Below are positions 7,568 to 16,263 of a stretch of DNA of 35,264 nucleotides, piece after piece (position 1 is the stretch's first letter; each line of letters begins with the position of its first letter). The notes beneath the pieces are model-generated. The model was not told the origin of the DNA, did no database searches, and saw only the letters and a program-made list of their open reading frames with translations. The stretch comes from Faecalibacterium sp. CAG:74 (GTDB taxonomy: Bacteria; Bacillota; Clostridia; Christensenellales; Aristaeellaceae). The stretch covers positions 3,446 to 38,709 of the forward strand of contig FR899852.1 in the NCBI GenBank assembly GCA_000437595.1, in the 5' to 3' direction. A program made the translations under genes and the position numbers.

Positions 7568-9340
7568 TTACCCCTTCAGGATTTCCTTCCCATACTTGCT
7601 CACCAAGCGGTCGCGGTCGGCATTCGCCAGCACCACCGTCAGTTCAAGCCCCGTATCCGTGTATTCCTCATTGACCACGCGTCCCAGCGGGCGAATCTGC
7701 CCCACCAAGCCGAAGCGGTCAAACGGCAGCACGAACGTTACGGGCGCATAGGTCTTTTGCAGCTGCTCCGCAATGCGCGCGTGCAGCTCCGCGATGCCCT
7801 CGCCCGTTTTTGCGCTCAACCGTACCGCGCCCGGAATCAGCATCGGCGCGCCCGCCTCGTCGGTGTACAGGTCGCACTTGTTGATGACCTCAATGCGCGG
7901 CTGCTCCGTCGCGCCGAGGTCAGACAGCACTTGCAGCACTGTGTCGTGCTGCTGCGTGATTTCCTCCGATGCGCCGTCGTTGACGATGACCAGCACATCC
8001 GCCAGCACAGCTTCTTCCAGCGTCGAGCGGAAGGCGCTGACCAGCGCGTGGGGCAGCTTGCGGATGAACCCAACCGTATCCACCAGCAGGAACGGCGTGT
8101 GCTCCGCCGTCTCGATGCGGCGGCTGACCGCGTCCAGCGTCGCGAACAGCTGGTCTTGCACATACACATCGCTGCCCGTCATTTGATTCAGCAGCGTCGA
8201 TTTGCCCGCGTTGGTGTAGCCGACCAGCGCGACGACGGGGATTTCGTTCTTCTCGCGGCTCTTGCGGCGCAGTTCGCGCTGCTTCTCCACCGCATCCAAG
8301 CGGCGGCGGAGTTCCGTCATGCGCTCGCGGATGTGGCGGCGGTTCATCTCCAGCTTCGATTCGCCCGGCCCGCGCGTGCCGATACCGCCTGCCAGCCGCG
8401 ACAGCACCAAGCCCTGCCCAATCAGGCGGCTGGACTGGTATTGCAGCTGCGCCAGCTCGACTTGCAGTTTGCCCTCGGCGGATGATGCGCGCTGGGCGAA
8501 AATGTCCAGGATCAGCGTCGTGCGGTCAACCACCTTCACGCGCAGAATCTCCTCCAGATTGCGCGCCTGAATGCCCGTCAGTTCCTCGTCAAAAATGCAC
8601 AAATCAGCTTCCAGCGCCTGACACTGCCGGCACAATTCATCCGCGCGCCCGCGCCCGATGAACAGCGCCGTATCCGGCTTATCCTTCTTTTGCAGGAATT
8701 GCCCCACGACCTCCGCCCCGGCGGTGTCCGCCAGGCGCGCCAGCTCATCCAGCGATTCCATGCTCTCGATGCCCATCAGCACAGCGCGCTCCTTGGCATG
8801 CGTGCCCTTCTCGTCCGCCTCCCAGCCGACAATGCGGTCACTCTCGGTGATTTGCCGCATCCAGTCGTTATCGGGCGTCTTGTACCAGCGGACGGGCTCG
8901 TCCATCAGCAGATTCTGCTTCTCCACCAGAAACGCGCTCTGCACAAACGTCGGCTCGCCCTTCAGGCAGCCGATGGCGACCATTGCGTCGTAGCGGAACG
9001 ACCGCAGCGCCGACAAATCCACATCGGAGAGGCGTCCGTCGCCATTGGGGTGGGTGTGGATGCAGCGGACGCAGCTCAGGCGCTGAGTGTTGCGGCGCAG
9101 GCGGTAGTCGCGCAGCTCCACGTCCCGATCTGTACCAATGGACACGTCCACCACTTCGCCGTCGCGCGTAATATACACCGCGATTTCCCGGTTCAGCACG
9201 CCCGTAAAGCGCGCCAGCACCTGCATCAGCTCGCGCGGGAGGAACGTGTCCTCATCCACCTCATAATCGTATAATTGACCAAGCGCTTCAATCAGCGTAT
9301 CGCGCACGCCGGCCACATTGCCATGCACCTGCTGTTTCAT
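7568..9340 (-). CDS. hflX: HflX-type ribosome-associated GTPase with N-terminal JAMM-like domain
   Basis: A 590-aa GTPase, well above the usual 370-430. Residues about 180-365 are the HflX N-domain and coiled linker (LFIGRGRADEL, GTRGPGESKLE). The G domain starts near 368, with G1 GYTNAGKST, G3 DTVGFIRKLP, G4 NKCD and G5 SAKTGEG. HflX splits stalled 70S ribosomes in species studied. The extra first 150 residues hold EIAVYITRDG then CIHTHPNGDGRLSDVD. This matches the JAMM/MPN metal motif of RadC: E52, H95, H97, S105 and D108 fit E...HxHPx6Sx2D. So a metal-dependent isopeptidase-like or RadC-like fold appears fused to HflX. The start overlaps the upstream flippase-like gene by four bases. Confidence 0.95.
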   Translation of the reverse strand: MKQQVHGNVAGVRDTLIEALGQLYDYEVDEDTFLPRELMQVLARFTGVLNREIAVYITRDGEVVDVSIGTDRDVELRDYRLRRNTQRLSCVRCIHTHPNGDGRLSDVDLSALRSFRYDAMVAIGCLKGEPTFVQSAFLVEKQNLLMDEPVRWYKTPDNDWMRQITESDRIVGWEADEKGTHAKERAVLMGIESMESLDELARLADTAGAEVVGQFLQKKDKPDTALFIGRGRADELCRQCQALEADLCIFDEELTGIQARNLEEILRVKVVDRTTLILDIFAQRASSAEGKLQVELAQLQYQSSRLIGQGLVLSRLAGGIGTRGPGESKLEMNRRHIRERMTELRRRLDAVEKQRELRRKSREKNEIPVVALVGYTNAGKSTLLNQMTGSDVYVQDQLFATLDAVSRRIETAEHTPFLLVDTVGFIRKLPHALVSAFRSTLEEAVLADVLVIVNDGASEEITQQHDTVLQVLSDLGATEQPRIEVINKCDLYTDEAGAPMLIPGAVRLSAKTGEGIAELHARIAEQLQKTYAPVTFVLPFDRFGLVGQIRPLGRVVNEEYTDTGLELTVVLANADRDRLVSKYGKEILKG

Positions 9341-10401
9341 GATTGCTCCTTTGTCTGTCCCTTTTTCTCATGCCGAATCGGCTTCACGCGCTTGCGCAGG
9401 CTGGTGAAGATGGAGTCCGCGCAGCCCACAATCAGGCACAAATAATAAGTGATAAACCGCCATACCAGCAGCGCGACGGACACCGTGCCGCCGGTAAAAA
9501 CGCTGCCGAAGTAAACGAGAAATCCGCCCTCCTGCGCGCCGGACGCACCCGGCAGCGGCGTATAGCTGGCGGACACGAACAGCAGGAACGAAACTGTCAG
9601 CACATGATACCACGGCGTGCCGGTCAGACCCATGGCACGGTACACCAGCAGCGGCACGACCATCAGGCACGACATTTCCACCACCGAAATCACAAGCTGC
9701 GCCAGCAGGTGCATCGGGTGATGCACCAAATCCATCAGCGAACCGTGGAAATGCTCAATCGTCGTTTCGGCGGATGCCTGCCATTGCTCCGGCTTCTTGC
9801 AGATGTGGATTTTCGTCAGGAAGCGGATGCCCCACTGCACAATTTTCTCCACCCACGAGCGGTGGAACGTCACCAGCAGAATCGACGGCACACAGAAGGA
9901 ATTCACCACGCAGCCCAGGATAATCAGCGGGATGACATTGCCCAAGTGCTCCGCCACATACGCGCGGTTGCTCAGCCACAACAGCAGCGTCATCACCACC
10001 AATGTCAGCTGATTGAAGAAATACCGCGCCGTCAGCGCCGATGTGGCCACACCCGCGGGAATCGAGCGCTGGCTCATCAGGTAAATCTGCATCGGCTGAC
10101 CACCGGACGAGCCGGGCGTGACATTCGCATAATAAATGCCCGCGAAGGAGAAATGCGTCGCCGTATTCAGGCTAACTTTGTACCCCTCCATCCGCAGGAA
10201 GGTGCACAGCCCCGCGCCCTCGGCATACACATAGCCGACCATCGCCAGCAGGCACAGCAACAGCCACCGCTTGTCCAGCGTGAAAAGCACGTCCCATGCG
10301 TTCATCAGCTCCGGGTTGTTGAACGCAATCAGCACCACAATCAGCATCGACAGGAGGATAAAGCCAATGCTGAGAATCCTGCCCCATTTCTTTTTCTTCA
10401 A
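9337..10401 (-). CDS. Flippase-like membrane protein (LPG synthase TM / UPF0104 family)
   Basis: A 354-aa protein with about seven to eight transmembrane segments, related to the membrane half of lysyl-phosphatidylglycerol synthase (MprF) and to YbhN/AglD-like proteins that are thought to move lipids across the membrane. Typical segments are NVTPGSSGGQPMQ near residue 95 and LPGASGAQEGGFLVYFG near residue 285, both in the usual positions. The aminoacyl-transferase domain of MprF is absent, so it is not a full MprF. The start is a TTG at 10401 with AAGGGG eight bases upstream and a fitting promoter 33 bases beyond. Basic residues at both ends favour cytoplasmic termini. It leads the flippase-hflX-yitT-trmH operon. 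Confidence 0.88.
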   Translation of the reverse strand: MKKKKWGRILSIGFILLSMLIVVLIAFNNPELMNAWDVLFTLDKRWLLLCLLAMVGYVYAEGAGLCTFLRMEGYKVSLNTATHFSFAGIYYANVTPGSSGGQPMQIYLMSQRSIPAGVATSALTARYFFNQLTLVVMTLLLWLSNRAYVAEHLGNVIPLIILGCVVNSFCVPSILLVTFHRSWVEKIVQWGIRFLTKIHICKKPEQWQASAETTIEHFHGSLMDLVHHPMHLLAQLVISVVEMSCLMVVPLLVYRAMGLTGTPWYHVLTVSFLLFVSASYTPLPGASGAQEGGFLVYFGSVFTGGTVSVALLVWRFITYYLCLIVGCADSIFTSLRKRVKPIRHEKKGQTKEQS

Positions 10402-10433
10402 GGAAGGAGCCCCTTTCGTCGTAATCCCCGCCT

Positions 10434-10462
10434 ATTGTACCACAAACCCGCGCCTTTCGTAA
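10434..10462 (-). promoter_or_regulatory. Probable promoter of the flippase-hflX operon
   Basis: Minus strand: -35 TTACGA (10457-10462), 17 bp, -10 TACAAT (10434-10439). The -35 is weak. Its position supports the TTG start at 10401. Confidence 0.5.
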
Positions 10463-10525
10463 AGGGCAGGAAATGTCATTTTCGGCGGGGCGAGTGGGCA
10501 TTTTCATGAGAATTTCATGAGAATG

Positions 10526-11986
10526 TTATAACTTCCGGCGGATAGATTGCGGGTCATGCGCCAGTCGAATCGCCGCGCGCTGCAATTTTCGCATCCACTT
10601 GGGCAAGGGATGACGCGCTTGTACCGCGTCCGTCTGCATCAAGCGCCACTGCACCCGCGTCGTGTCCCCGCCCGCCTGACCATCCAGGAAAGCGTTTTCC
10701 ACCTCCGCACCCGCCTGAATCGCCCCTGTGTGCAGGAAATGTTCAAACGCCGCGCAGCCATCCTGCGGGCGGAAGTGCATATCCATCAGCCGTGCCCCGA
10801 ACGTATCCGCCATATCCGCAACGAACCGCATCGCGTCCGTCTGCATCTGCTGCACCGTGCTGCTCGGCGCATCCGTCTGCCCCAGTACCGCGCCGTGCGC
10901 GTCATAGCCAATCGTCGCCGCGCCTCTTTCCAGCAGAAACTGCTCCCGCGCCACCCATGACACATACGGCGACGTGCCATACAGCGTCCGGAACGGCACA
11001 CCTCGGCGCATCGGCAAATCGCTGTCAATGTGGGTGATGTACGCTGTCACGTCCGCCCCCGTCAGCCGCTGAATCACCGTTTCCGACCGCAGGTTGTACC
11101 CCACATCGAACGTCGCGCATTTGCCCGCGAACATCGGCAGCAAATACGCCTTCGCATTCTTTTCGTACTGCTGATATTTTTCCGCGTCATACCCTTTTTC
11201 GCGGAAGATGCGCACGAAGTTCCACTGCGTCCGCGCATCCATCCGCTGATTCATCGGCATTTCCGCCGCCAGCGCCGCCCGCGCGTTTTCCGTCGCAATG
11301 GGATGCAGAAGCGTCAGCAACGAATCCGGCGTGTGGGCGGTCATGTCCAGCAGCAGCGGCAGGGACAGTAGGTCAATTGCTTTGGGAAATTGCAGGGGCA
11401 GCGCCGCCTGACGCGAAATGCGCACATAGCCCGTTTCCACCGGCAGGCGCAGCACTTCATTCAGCCGCTCGAAAGCCACCTTGACGAAATACCCATCCCG
11501 CGCCAGAAAATTCACCCGCGCATAGCCGTTTTGCCGCGTCTCCCACGCCAGCCACATCGCCTGACTGAACAGGTACGCTCCCAGCGCGGCATACCCCGGC
11601 GACGTGTCCCGCAGCTGCATCGCCTGAATCGCGCGCAGTCCCAGAAAGCGCTCGGCTTCATACGCGCCCGTGAAGGTCGTCAGGTGCGCGTAATTCTCCC
11701 GCAAAAACCGTTTCTGCTGATGGGTCAGCGGAACCTCGCTGTCCGCCGGAATCCGCATTTTTCGCCGCAATTGCTGTTCCGTCTCACACAGCGGCATGAG
11801 GTCAGCGCCCGCGATTTCGGATAATCGCCGATAGATTTCCGGCAGGTTCTCCCCGTGGAACTGCCCCCGCAGCGCCGGGAAATCCACCTCGTCGGAGAGC
11901 GCCAGCAGCTCCCGCGCATCCGGCTGCATCAGCGCATAGAGGTCGCTTTCGCAGAAAAGGACGCTATTTTGATGGGATTGCTTCAT
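10526..11986 (-). CDS. Uncharacterised protein resembling HAD-linked polysaccharide-cluster proteins
   Basis: A 486-aa soluble protein without signal peptide. The central region (GAYLFSQAMWLAWETRQNGYARVNFLARDGYFVKVAFERL, then TGYVRISRQAALPLQF) resembles a conserved segment of large proteins annotated as predicted HAD-superfamily hydrolases in polysaccharide gene clusters; the stretch NFLARDGYFVK is the most telling. A later segment (GKCATFDVGYNLRSETVIQRL) also fits. I do not see the DxDxT HAD motif, so the catalytic half common in relatives may be absent. The ATG at 11986 has GAGAGG eight bases upstream. It follows the short amidohydrolase-like gene by 12 bases. No glycosyltransferase lies next to it. 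Function unknown. Confidence 0.7.
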   Translation of the reverse strand: MKQSHQNSVLFCESDLYALMQPDARELLALSDEVDFPALRGQFHGENLPEIYRRLSEIAGADLMPLCETEQQLRRKMRIPADSEVPLTHQQKRFLRENYAHLTTFTGAYEAERFLGLRAIQAMQLRDTSPGYAALGAYLFSQAMWLAWETRQNGYARVNFLARDGYFVKVAFERLNEVLRLPVETGYVRISRQAALPLQFPKAIDLLSLPLLLDMTAHTPDSLLTLLHPIATENARAALAAEMPMNQRMDARTQWNFVRIFREKGYDAEKYQQYEKNAKAYLLPMFAGKCATFDVGYNLRSETVIQRLTGADVTAYITHIDSDLPMRRGVPFRTLYGTSPYVSWVAREQFLLERGAATIGYDAHGAVLGQTDAPSSTVQQMQTDAMRFVADMADTFGARLMDMHFRPQDGCAAFEHFLHTGAIQAGAEVENAFLDGQAGGDTTRVQWRLMQTDAVQARHPLPKWMRKLQRAAIRLAHDPQSIRRKL

Positions 11987-11998
11987 CTCATATACCTC

Positions 11999-12430
11999 TC
12001 AGTCGCCGCTGTGTTCGTCCATCATGCCGACAAATTCGCCCGCCGCCGTCCAGCGCGTCAGGGGCATTCCCGTGCCGGAGCGGAGCGGTTCGGGGTTCGG
12101 CAGTGCCGTCACGGGCAGCGCGCCGCGGCGTTCCGGGCGATTCTGCACGCGCAGGAGCGCATCCGCCGGGCAATCAGCCACGAAATACCGCACGCCCTCG
12201 CGGTAAAGCCTCCGGCACAGCAGCCGAAGCGCCTTTTCGTCCGCCGCAGAGATGGGCGTTTCCAGCATCCGCCCCGGCATCAGCACGTCGCCGCACAGGT
12301 CGATTTCGGATTCGTACAGCCCCTTCACAAGCGCCACGCCCATCTCCCACACGCAGCCGTTCATCACGCGCACATCCATGCAGGTGCGCTCCGTCGCGCT
12401 CATTTGCAGCGTCGCATTGCGAATCAGCAT
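11999..12430 (-). CDS. Short protein like the N-terminal part of an amidohydrolase
   Basis: A 143-aa protein. Its first 55 residues (MLIRNATLQM, DVRVMNGCVWEMG, IDLCGDVLMPG) follow the pattern that opens amidohydrolase-superfamily enzymes such as GlcNAc-6-phosphate deacetylase, where this small beta domain precedes the metal-binding HxH barrel. No HxH motif follows. The rest (residues 60-143) mentions only a short alpha/beta stretch (LCRRLYREGVRYFVADCPADALL) and a Gly/Pro-rich tail. So it may be a decayed or repurposed stub. The ATG at 12430 has GGAGGAG seven bases upstream, so it looks translated. It precedes the gene at 10526-11986 in one transcript. The homology is suggestive, not proven. 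Confidence 0.55.
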   Translation of the reverse strand: MLIRNATLQMSATERTCMDVRVMNGCVWEMGVALVKGLYESEIDLCGDVLMPGRMLETPISAADEKALRLLCRRLYREGVRYFVADCPADALLRVQNRPERRGALPVTALPNPEPLRSGTGMPLTRWTAAGEFVGMMDEHSGD

Positions 12431-12495
12431 GTTTTTGCTCCTCCACGCTTTTCTTGCACCGTACAATTCGCCGCGCAGACGGCGTTTTCCTGCAT

Positions 12496-12527
12496 AAAAA
12501 CTCCGCCGGATGTTGAATCCAGCGGAG
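12496..12527 (-). terminator. Rho-independent terminator after the caspase-like gene
   Basis: Minus strand: CTCCGCTGGAT / ATCCGGCGGAG stem with a five-base loop, followed by TTTTT. It separates the protease gene from the genes downstream. Confidence 0.88.
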
Positions 12528-12535
12528 AAGAAACA

Positions 12536-15500
12536 TTATTTTCCCCACAGCACAAACGCGCTGTTTTCGGGCCAAATCTGGGCGGTTTGGTTCGGGTTGT
12601 GGGACTGCGCCATCACTTTTGCGTAGACGTACGCTTCGTAAAGCGTCACCTTGCTGTCCTTGTTCAGGTCGGCGTTCAGGGACGAAATCGCCGCGTTTCG
12701 GGCGAGGTTCCAGCCGTTGCCGTAGCACAGGCCGTAGGTGAACAGACCAAAGTAGCGGTCGATTTTGCCGTCACCGTTGCTGTCGTAGCCGGTGCTGACG
12801 CTCTTTTCCTCGGAGCGGCACGCGGTAATGACGTAGTAGCCGCTCTTGGCGAAATTCGTTTCCCCAGCACGGTCGATGAAGGCGGGTGCTTCCTCGCTGA
12901 GCAGTTCGCTGCCGTCCGCCGCCAGCACGACCGCTGTGCGGTTGACATCGCCGGAAAACTGATCATCATTGGCGAAGAGGTTGACCACCTGACTGTTGAA
13001 TGCGGAGGACGATACCTGCGTCATCGTGCCGTCACGCGCAATGAACTGCCCGGAGTGGCACGCGTCGATGATGATGACCTTCTTGCCTGGAATCTTGTCC
13101 AGCTCGGTTTTGAGGCGCGCAATCGAGACGTACGTCTGGAACGTACCGACCAGCGCGGCATGGTAGCTCGTCGGATTGCCGTCCGCGCCGACGCTGTTCG
13201 CGCCGTGGCCGGAGTAGTAGAAGAGCGACACGTCGTTGTAGCTGGCATTCCCGAACGTCGAGGAAATGCTGGAGAGAATCTCTTCGGCGCGGATGTTCTT
13301 CTTCACCGTCACGCTGTACGGCGTCGCGGTCATGCGGCCGAGCATGGTGCGCATCCCGTCCACGTCGTTGTCGCAGCCGGGCAGTTCGTTCGATTCGCCG
13401 GTATAGGTGTTGCCAATCAGCAGCGCGCGGTATGTGCCGACGGCTTCCTGATGCGTGTACGCCAGTTCATCCGACCAGTCGCCCACGCTCACATCGCCAT
13501 TGGAGAAAATGCGCACCGGGCGCACGCGGTAATAGTACGTTCTGCCCAGCACGGCGCTGTTGTGGTAACCGTAGGCGTTGCTGACGCGCCCGTTCGCCTT
13601 GGGCGTGCCGCCGGGCGTGGTGGAAATGTACACATCATACTTGTTCGCGCCCTCAGTCGCCGCCCACGAAATGCGGACGCTGTTTTCCTGCGCGGACACT
13701 GCCGTCAGCCCGGTTGTCTTGGGCAGCCACACGCCCATGCCGATGTCGCCCTTGAGCGAGAAGCAGCGCCATCCCTGCGGCTGGGCAAGGCGGAAGGAGT
13801 AAACGAAGTAGTAGTACACTTCGCCGGGCTTCATCGTGGTGTCGATGTAGGTGGTCGCGGTGTTCTCAGAGACCATCAGCTTGTGGTAGCCCGTTTCGTG
13901 GAAGCCGCGGCGGTAGATGACGTAGCCCATCGCGCCGGGAATGGCATCCCACGTCAGCTTCAGCCCCGTTTCCGTCCACTCGTAGCCTGTAAACGACGGC
14001 GTTTCCATCGGGCTGCCGACCATGCGGTTGCTCGACGGCAGACCCGTAATCACGTCGCCGCTGTTAAGCTTGCGCTTGGGGATAACAAGGAAGTCATACG
14101 TCTCGTTGAAGGAAATATCGCGGATGTCGCACAGGCTGCCCGTGAGGTCGGTGCGGACAATCTTGTAATCGTCCGCGTCGTGCAGGGACATGGCAACATC
14201 GTAGTGCGTCGCGCCTGCAACGGGCGTCCAGTTCAGGCGGATGGTGGAGGTATCCTTGCCGCGCGGGTCGGCAATCACGACATCGCCCAGCGCGATATAC
14301 GGGAAGGACATCGACTGCGCGCCCTGACTGACCTGCTGTCCGCCCACGACATACAGCGCCTGAATGCGGTAGTAGTAGACCGTGCCCATGCGCGGGGTGG
14401 TGGTGGAATAGGTTGTGCCGCTGCTCTGCCCAAGGAGCGAATATTCGCTGCCCCACGCGGGCTTGTAGTAGATGGCATAGGCATTCGCGCCCTCTACCGC
14501 CGTCCACTTGAGGGTAATGCGGCCGCTGCGCTCGTAGGAGGCGGAAATGCCCGTCGGCTGCTCCAATGCACGCCCAATGATGAGGTCATCAAGTTCATCC
14601 GGCGCGATGGAAATCGTCGGTTCGGGGATTTCGGTGGCATTCGCATCCGTCGGGGCGGGGGTAGCGGTCGGCGCGTCCGTCGCGGGGACGGGGGTGTAAT
14701 CCGAAATGATTTCGTCCGTCGGCGCTTCGGTCGGATGTTCGGTGATTTCCGGCGGATTGGTGGCTTCCGGTGCGGCGGTCGGCTGCTCGGTAATTTCCGG
14801 CACTTCGGTCGGTGCGTCCGTCACTTCCGGCGGATTCGTCGGGGCATCCGTCACTTCGGGAACATCGGTCGGGGCTTCGGTCGGAACGTCCGTCGGCGCG
14901 TCCGTCACTTCCGGCGGATTGGTGACTTCCGGCGTGGCGGTCGGTTCTTCCGTCGGCTGTTCCGTCGGCGCGGGCGTTTCCTTCTGCTCCGGATGCACTG
15001 GAATCGGCGCAAGCAAATGTCCGTGCGCCGCCATCAGGTCGTCCTCCGGCTTGCGGGGAATCGCGTCATATGCAGCGGTCTGCTCGTCCGTCAGCATTTC
15101 GGTGCTGCTGGTCTTGACCCACGCCGTGCGCACAATCACCCCATCATAGAAAGCAATCCGCACCGCGCGTTTGCTGTCCGTGCGCGCCTCGGCGTAAACC
15201 GTGCCGGACACTTCGGTCACATCCGCGTCGCCCGTCAACTGCTGATTCGCGTAGAGCTTCGCGCCGCTGCGGAGGGTCGCCAGTCCCGGCACAAACACGT
15301 CCTCGTCCGGCGTGGCGGTCGGGGCTTCGGTGGGAGCGTCGGTCGAAATCGGCGTTTCCGTCGGCGCTTCGGTGGGGATTTCCGTCGGAATTGCCGTATT
15401 TGTCGGTTCTTCCGTGGGAATTTCGGTCTGAATTGGCGTTTCCGTCGGCGCTTCGGTGGGGATCTCCGTCGGAATCGGCGTATTCGTCGGCGCTTCCGTG

Positions 15501-15679
15501 GGGATCTCCGTCGGAATCGCCGTCGGGGCTTCCGTCACAGCCGGCTCTTCCCCGATAATCTCCTCTATCTGCGTGCCGTCTGCCGCACTCGGCGCATCCT
15601 CCGCCAAGGCGGGGGCAGCCGTCATCAGCATCAGCAGCGCCAGCATCAGCGCCCCTGCGCGGCGAAATTGCTTCTTCAT
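12536..15679 (-). CDS. Secreted caspase-like (peptidase C14) protease with Thr/Pro stalks and Fn3-like domains
   Basis: A 1047-aa exported protein. A signal peptide (LMLALLMLMTAAPALA) ends near residue 27. Two low-complexity PTE-type stalks follow (about 48-124 and 235-354) around an SH3-like segment (LRSGAKLYANQQL...AWVKTSS). Four fibronectin-III-like domains span about 370-740, each with the KWTAVEGANAYAIYYK type of strand. The C-terminal domain (750-1047) is caspase-like: ALLIGNTY, the catalytic His in YYSGHG (H825) and Cys in IIDACHSG (C874). Calcium-loop-like motifs (DSNGDGKID, DLNKDSKVTLYE) sit near the end. The ATG at 15679 has GAGGAGG seven bases upstream. No sortase motif or anchor is seen, so it may be released or wall-associated through the stalk. 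Its substrate is unknown. Confidence 0.92.
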   Translation of the reverse strand: MKKQFRRAGALMLALLMLMTAAPALAEDAPSAADGTQIEEIIGEEPAVTEAPTAIPTEIPTEAPTNTPIPTEIPTEAPTETPIQTEIPTEEPTNTAIPTEIPTEAPTETPISTDAPTEAPTATPDEDVFVPGLATLRSGAKLYANQQLTGDADVTEVSGTVYAEARTDSKRAVRIAFYDGVIVRTAWVKTSSTEMLTDEQTAAYDAIPRKPEDDLMAAHGHLLAPIPVHPEQKETPAPTEQPTEEPTATPEVTNPPEVTDAPTDVPTEAPTDVPEVTDAPTNPPEVTDAPTEVPEITEQPTAAPEATNPPEITEHPTEAPTDEIISDYTPVPATDAPTATPAPTDANATEIPEPTISIAPDELDDLIIGRALEQPTGISASYERSGRITLKWTAVEGANAYAIYYKPAWGSEYSLLGQSSGTTYSTTTPRMGTVYYYRIQALYVVGGQQVSQGAQSMSFPYIALGDVVIADPRGKDTSTIRLNWTPVAGATHYDVAMSLHDADDYKIVRTDLTGSLCDIRDISFNETYDFLVIPKRKLNSGDVITGLPSSNRMVGSPMETPSFTGYEWTETGLKLTWDAIPGAMGYVIYRRGFHETGYHKLMVSENTATTYIDTTMKPGEVYYYFVYSFRLAQPQGWRCFSLKGDIGMGVWLPKTTGLTAVSAQENSVRISWAATEGANKYDVYISTTPGGTPKANGRVSNAYGYHNSAVLGRTYYYRVRPVRIFSNGDVSVGDWSDELAYTHQEAVGTYRALLIGNTYTGESNELPGCDNDVDGMRTMLGRMTATPYSVTVKKNIRAEEILSSISSTFGNASYNDVSLFYYSGHGANSVGADGNPTSYHAALVGTFQTYVSIARLKTELDKIPGKKVIIIDACHSGQFIARDGTMTQVSSSAFNSQVVNLFANDDQFSGDVNRTAVVLAADGSELLSEEAPAFIDRAGETNFAKSGYYVITACRSEEKSVSTGYDSNGDGKIDRYFGLFTYGLCYGNGWNLARNAAISSLNADLNKDSKVTLYEAYVYAKVMAQSHNPNQTAQIWPENSAFVLWGK
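14618..14977 (-). repeat. In-frame repeat coding the second PT/PEVT stalk
   Basis: Tandem degenerate units encode PEVTDAPT, DVPTEAPT and PEITEQPT repeats. The units are in frame and vary mostly at single codons, which suggests growth by slippage or unequal recombination. Confidence 0.85.
15308..15538 (-). repeat. In-frame repeat coding the first PTE stalk
   Basis: Near-identical units encode IPTEIPTEAPTETPI. The DNA repeat is tighter than in the second stalk, so this copy number may vary between strains. Confidence 0.88.
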
Positions 15680-15720
15680 CAGCAAACCTCCTCGTTCAAA
15701 GTCGTGGTCTATTCCCTTTC

Positions 15721-15749
15721 ATTATATAGCAGCCGCATCCAAAGGTCAA
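15721..15749 (-). promoter_or_regulatory. Promoter of the caspase-like gene
   Basis: Minus strand: TTGACC (15744-15749), 17 bp, TATAAT (15721-15726), about 40 bases upstream of the ATG. Confidence 0.85.
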
Positions 15750-15830
15750 GCAATGCAGCATGAATGTTACAATTCGCAGAAAAATCGTGAAAAAGTCCGC
15801 AGAAAAATTCGCGCTGTCAGGCAAAACCCC

Positions 15831-15859
15831 TTGACAGGTGCGGCAAAATCGTGTATCAT
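15831..15859 (+). promoter_or_regulatory. Promoter of the ylxM-ffh operon
   Basis: TTGACA (15831-15836), 17 bp, TATCAT (15854-15859), about 45 bases before the ylxM start. It is divergent from the protease promoter some 80 bases away. Confidence 0.85.
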
Positions 15860-15903
15860 AGATCGGTGTCAACGGAAAATGCTTGACAGCAAGGAGCGCT
15901 GAC

Positions 15904-16263
15904 ATGGCACAGGACGAAATCAGCAAGAAAGTCGAGCTGAATTGGCTTTCCGCGTTCTATGGCGGATTGCTGACCGACAAGCAGCGTCAGGTGCTCACCC
16001 TGCACTGCGAGGAGGACTTGTCGCTGACGGAAATCGCGCAGGAGGTCGGCATCAGCCGTCAGGGCGTGCATGAACTGCTCACCCGCGCGGCGCGGAAGAT
16101 GTTCGAGATGGAGGAAAAGCTCCATGTTGCCGCCCGGTTTCAGCGTGTGGAGAACGGGCTGGAGAAATGCCGGGCGATGATGCGCGAGGGCCGCTACGAC
16201 GACGCGGAACGCATGATTGACGCGCTGATTCGCTTTGATCAGGAGGAAAACAATGGCCTTTGA
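15904..16263 (+). CDS. ylxM: YlxM (UPF0122) SRP-associated HTH protein
   Basis: A 119-aa helix-turn-helix protein of the UPF0122 family. In Gram-positive bacteria it is encoded just before ffh and binds or tunes the signal recognition particle. The core (LLTDKQRQVLTLHCEEDLSLTEIAQEVGISRQGVHELLTRA) is a sigma-region-4-like HTH. A C-terminal helix pair follows. I chose the ATG at 15904, which has AAGGAG seven bases upstream, over the earlier in-frame start at 15883 that has none. Its last codons overlap the start of ffh by 11 bases, so the two are co-translated. Confidence 0.95.
   Translation: MAQDEISKKVELNWLSAFYGGLLTDKQRQVLTLHCEEDLSLTEIAQEVGISRQGVHELLTRAARKMFEMEEKLHVAARFQRVENGLEKCRAMMREGRYDDAERMIDALIRFDQEENNGL

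Noticed and set aside
5786..8485. A 900-codon plus-strand frame opposite trmH, yitT and hflX
   Set aside because: It crosses three real genes in antisense, and its composition is that of a shadow frame in GC-rich DNA.
14618..15538. PTE-coding repeats as CRISPR or non-coding satellite
   Set aside because: They are in frame within one long exported protein and encode a Thr/Pro stalk.
11855..15763. A very long plus-strand open frame (about 1300 codons) opposite the caspase-like gene
   Set aside because: It is the antisense shadow of a well-supported gene; it has Arg/His-rich composition, no ribosome site and no recognisable domain.
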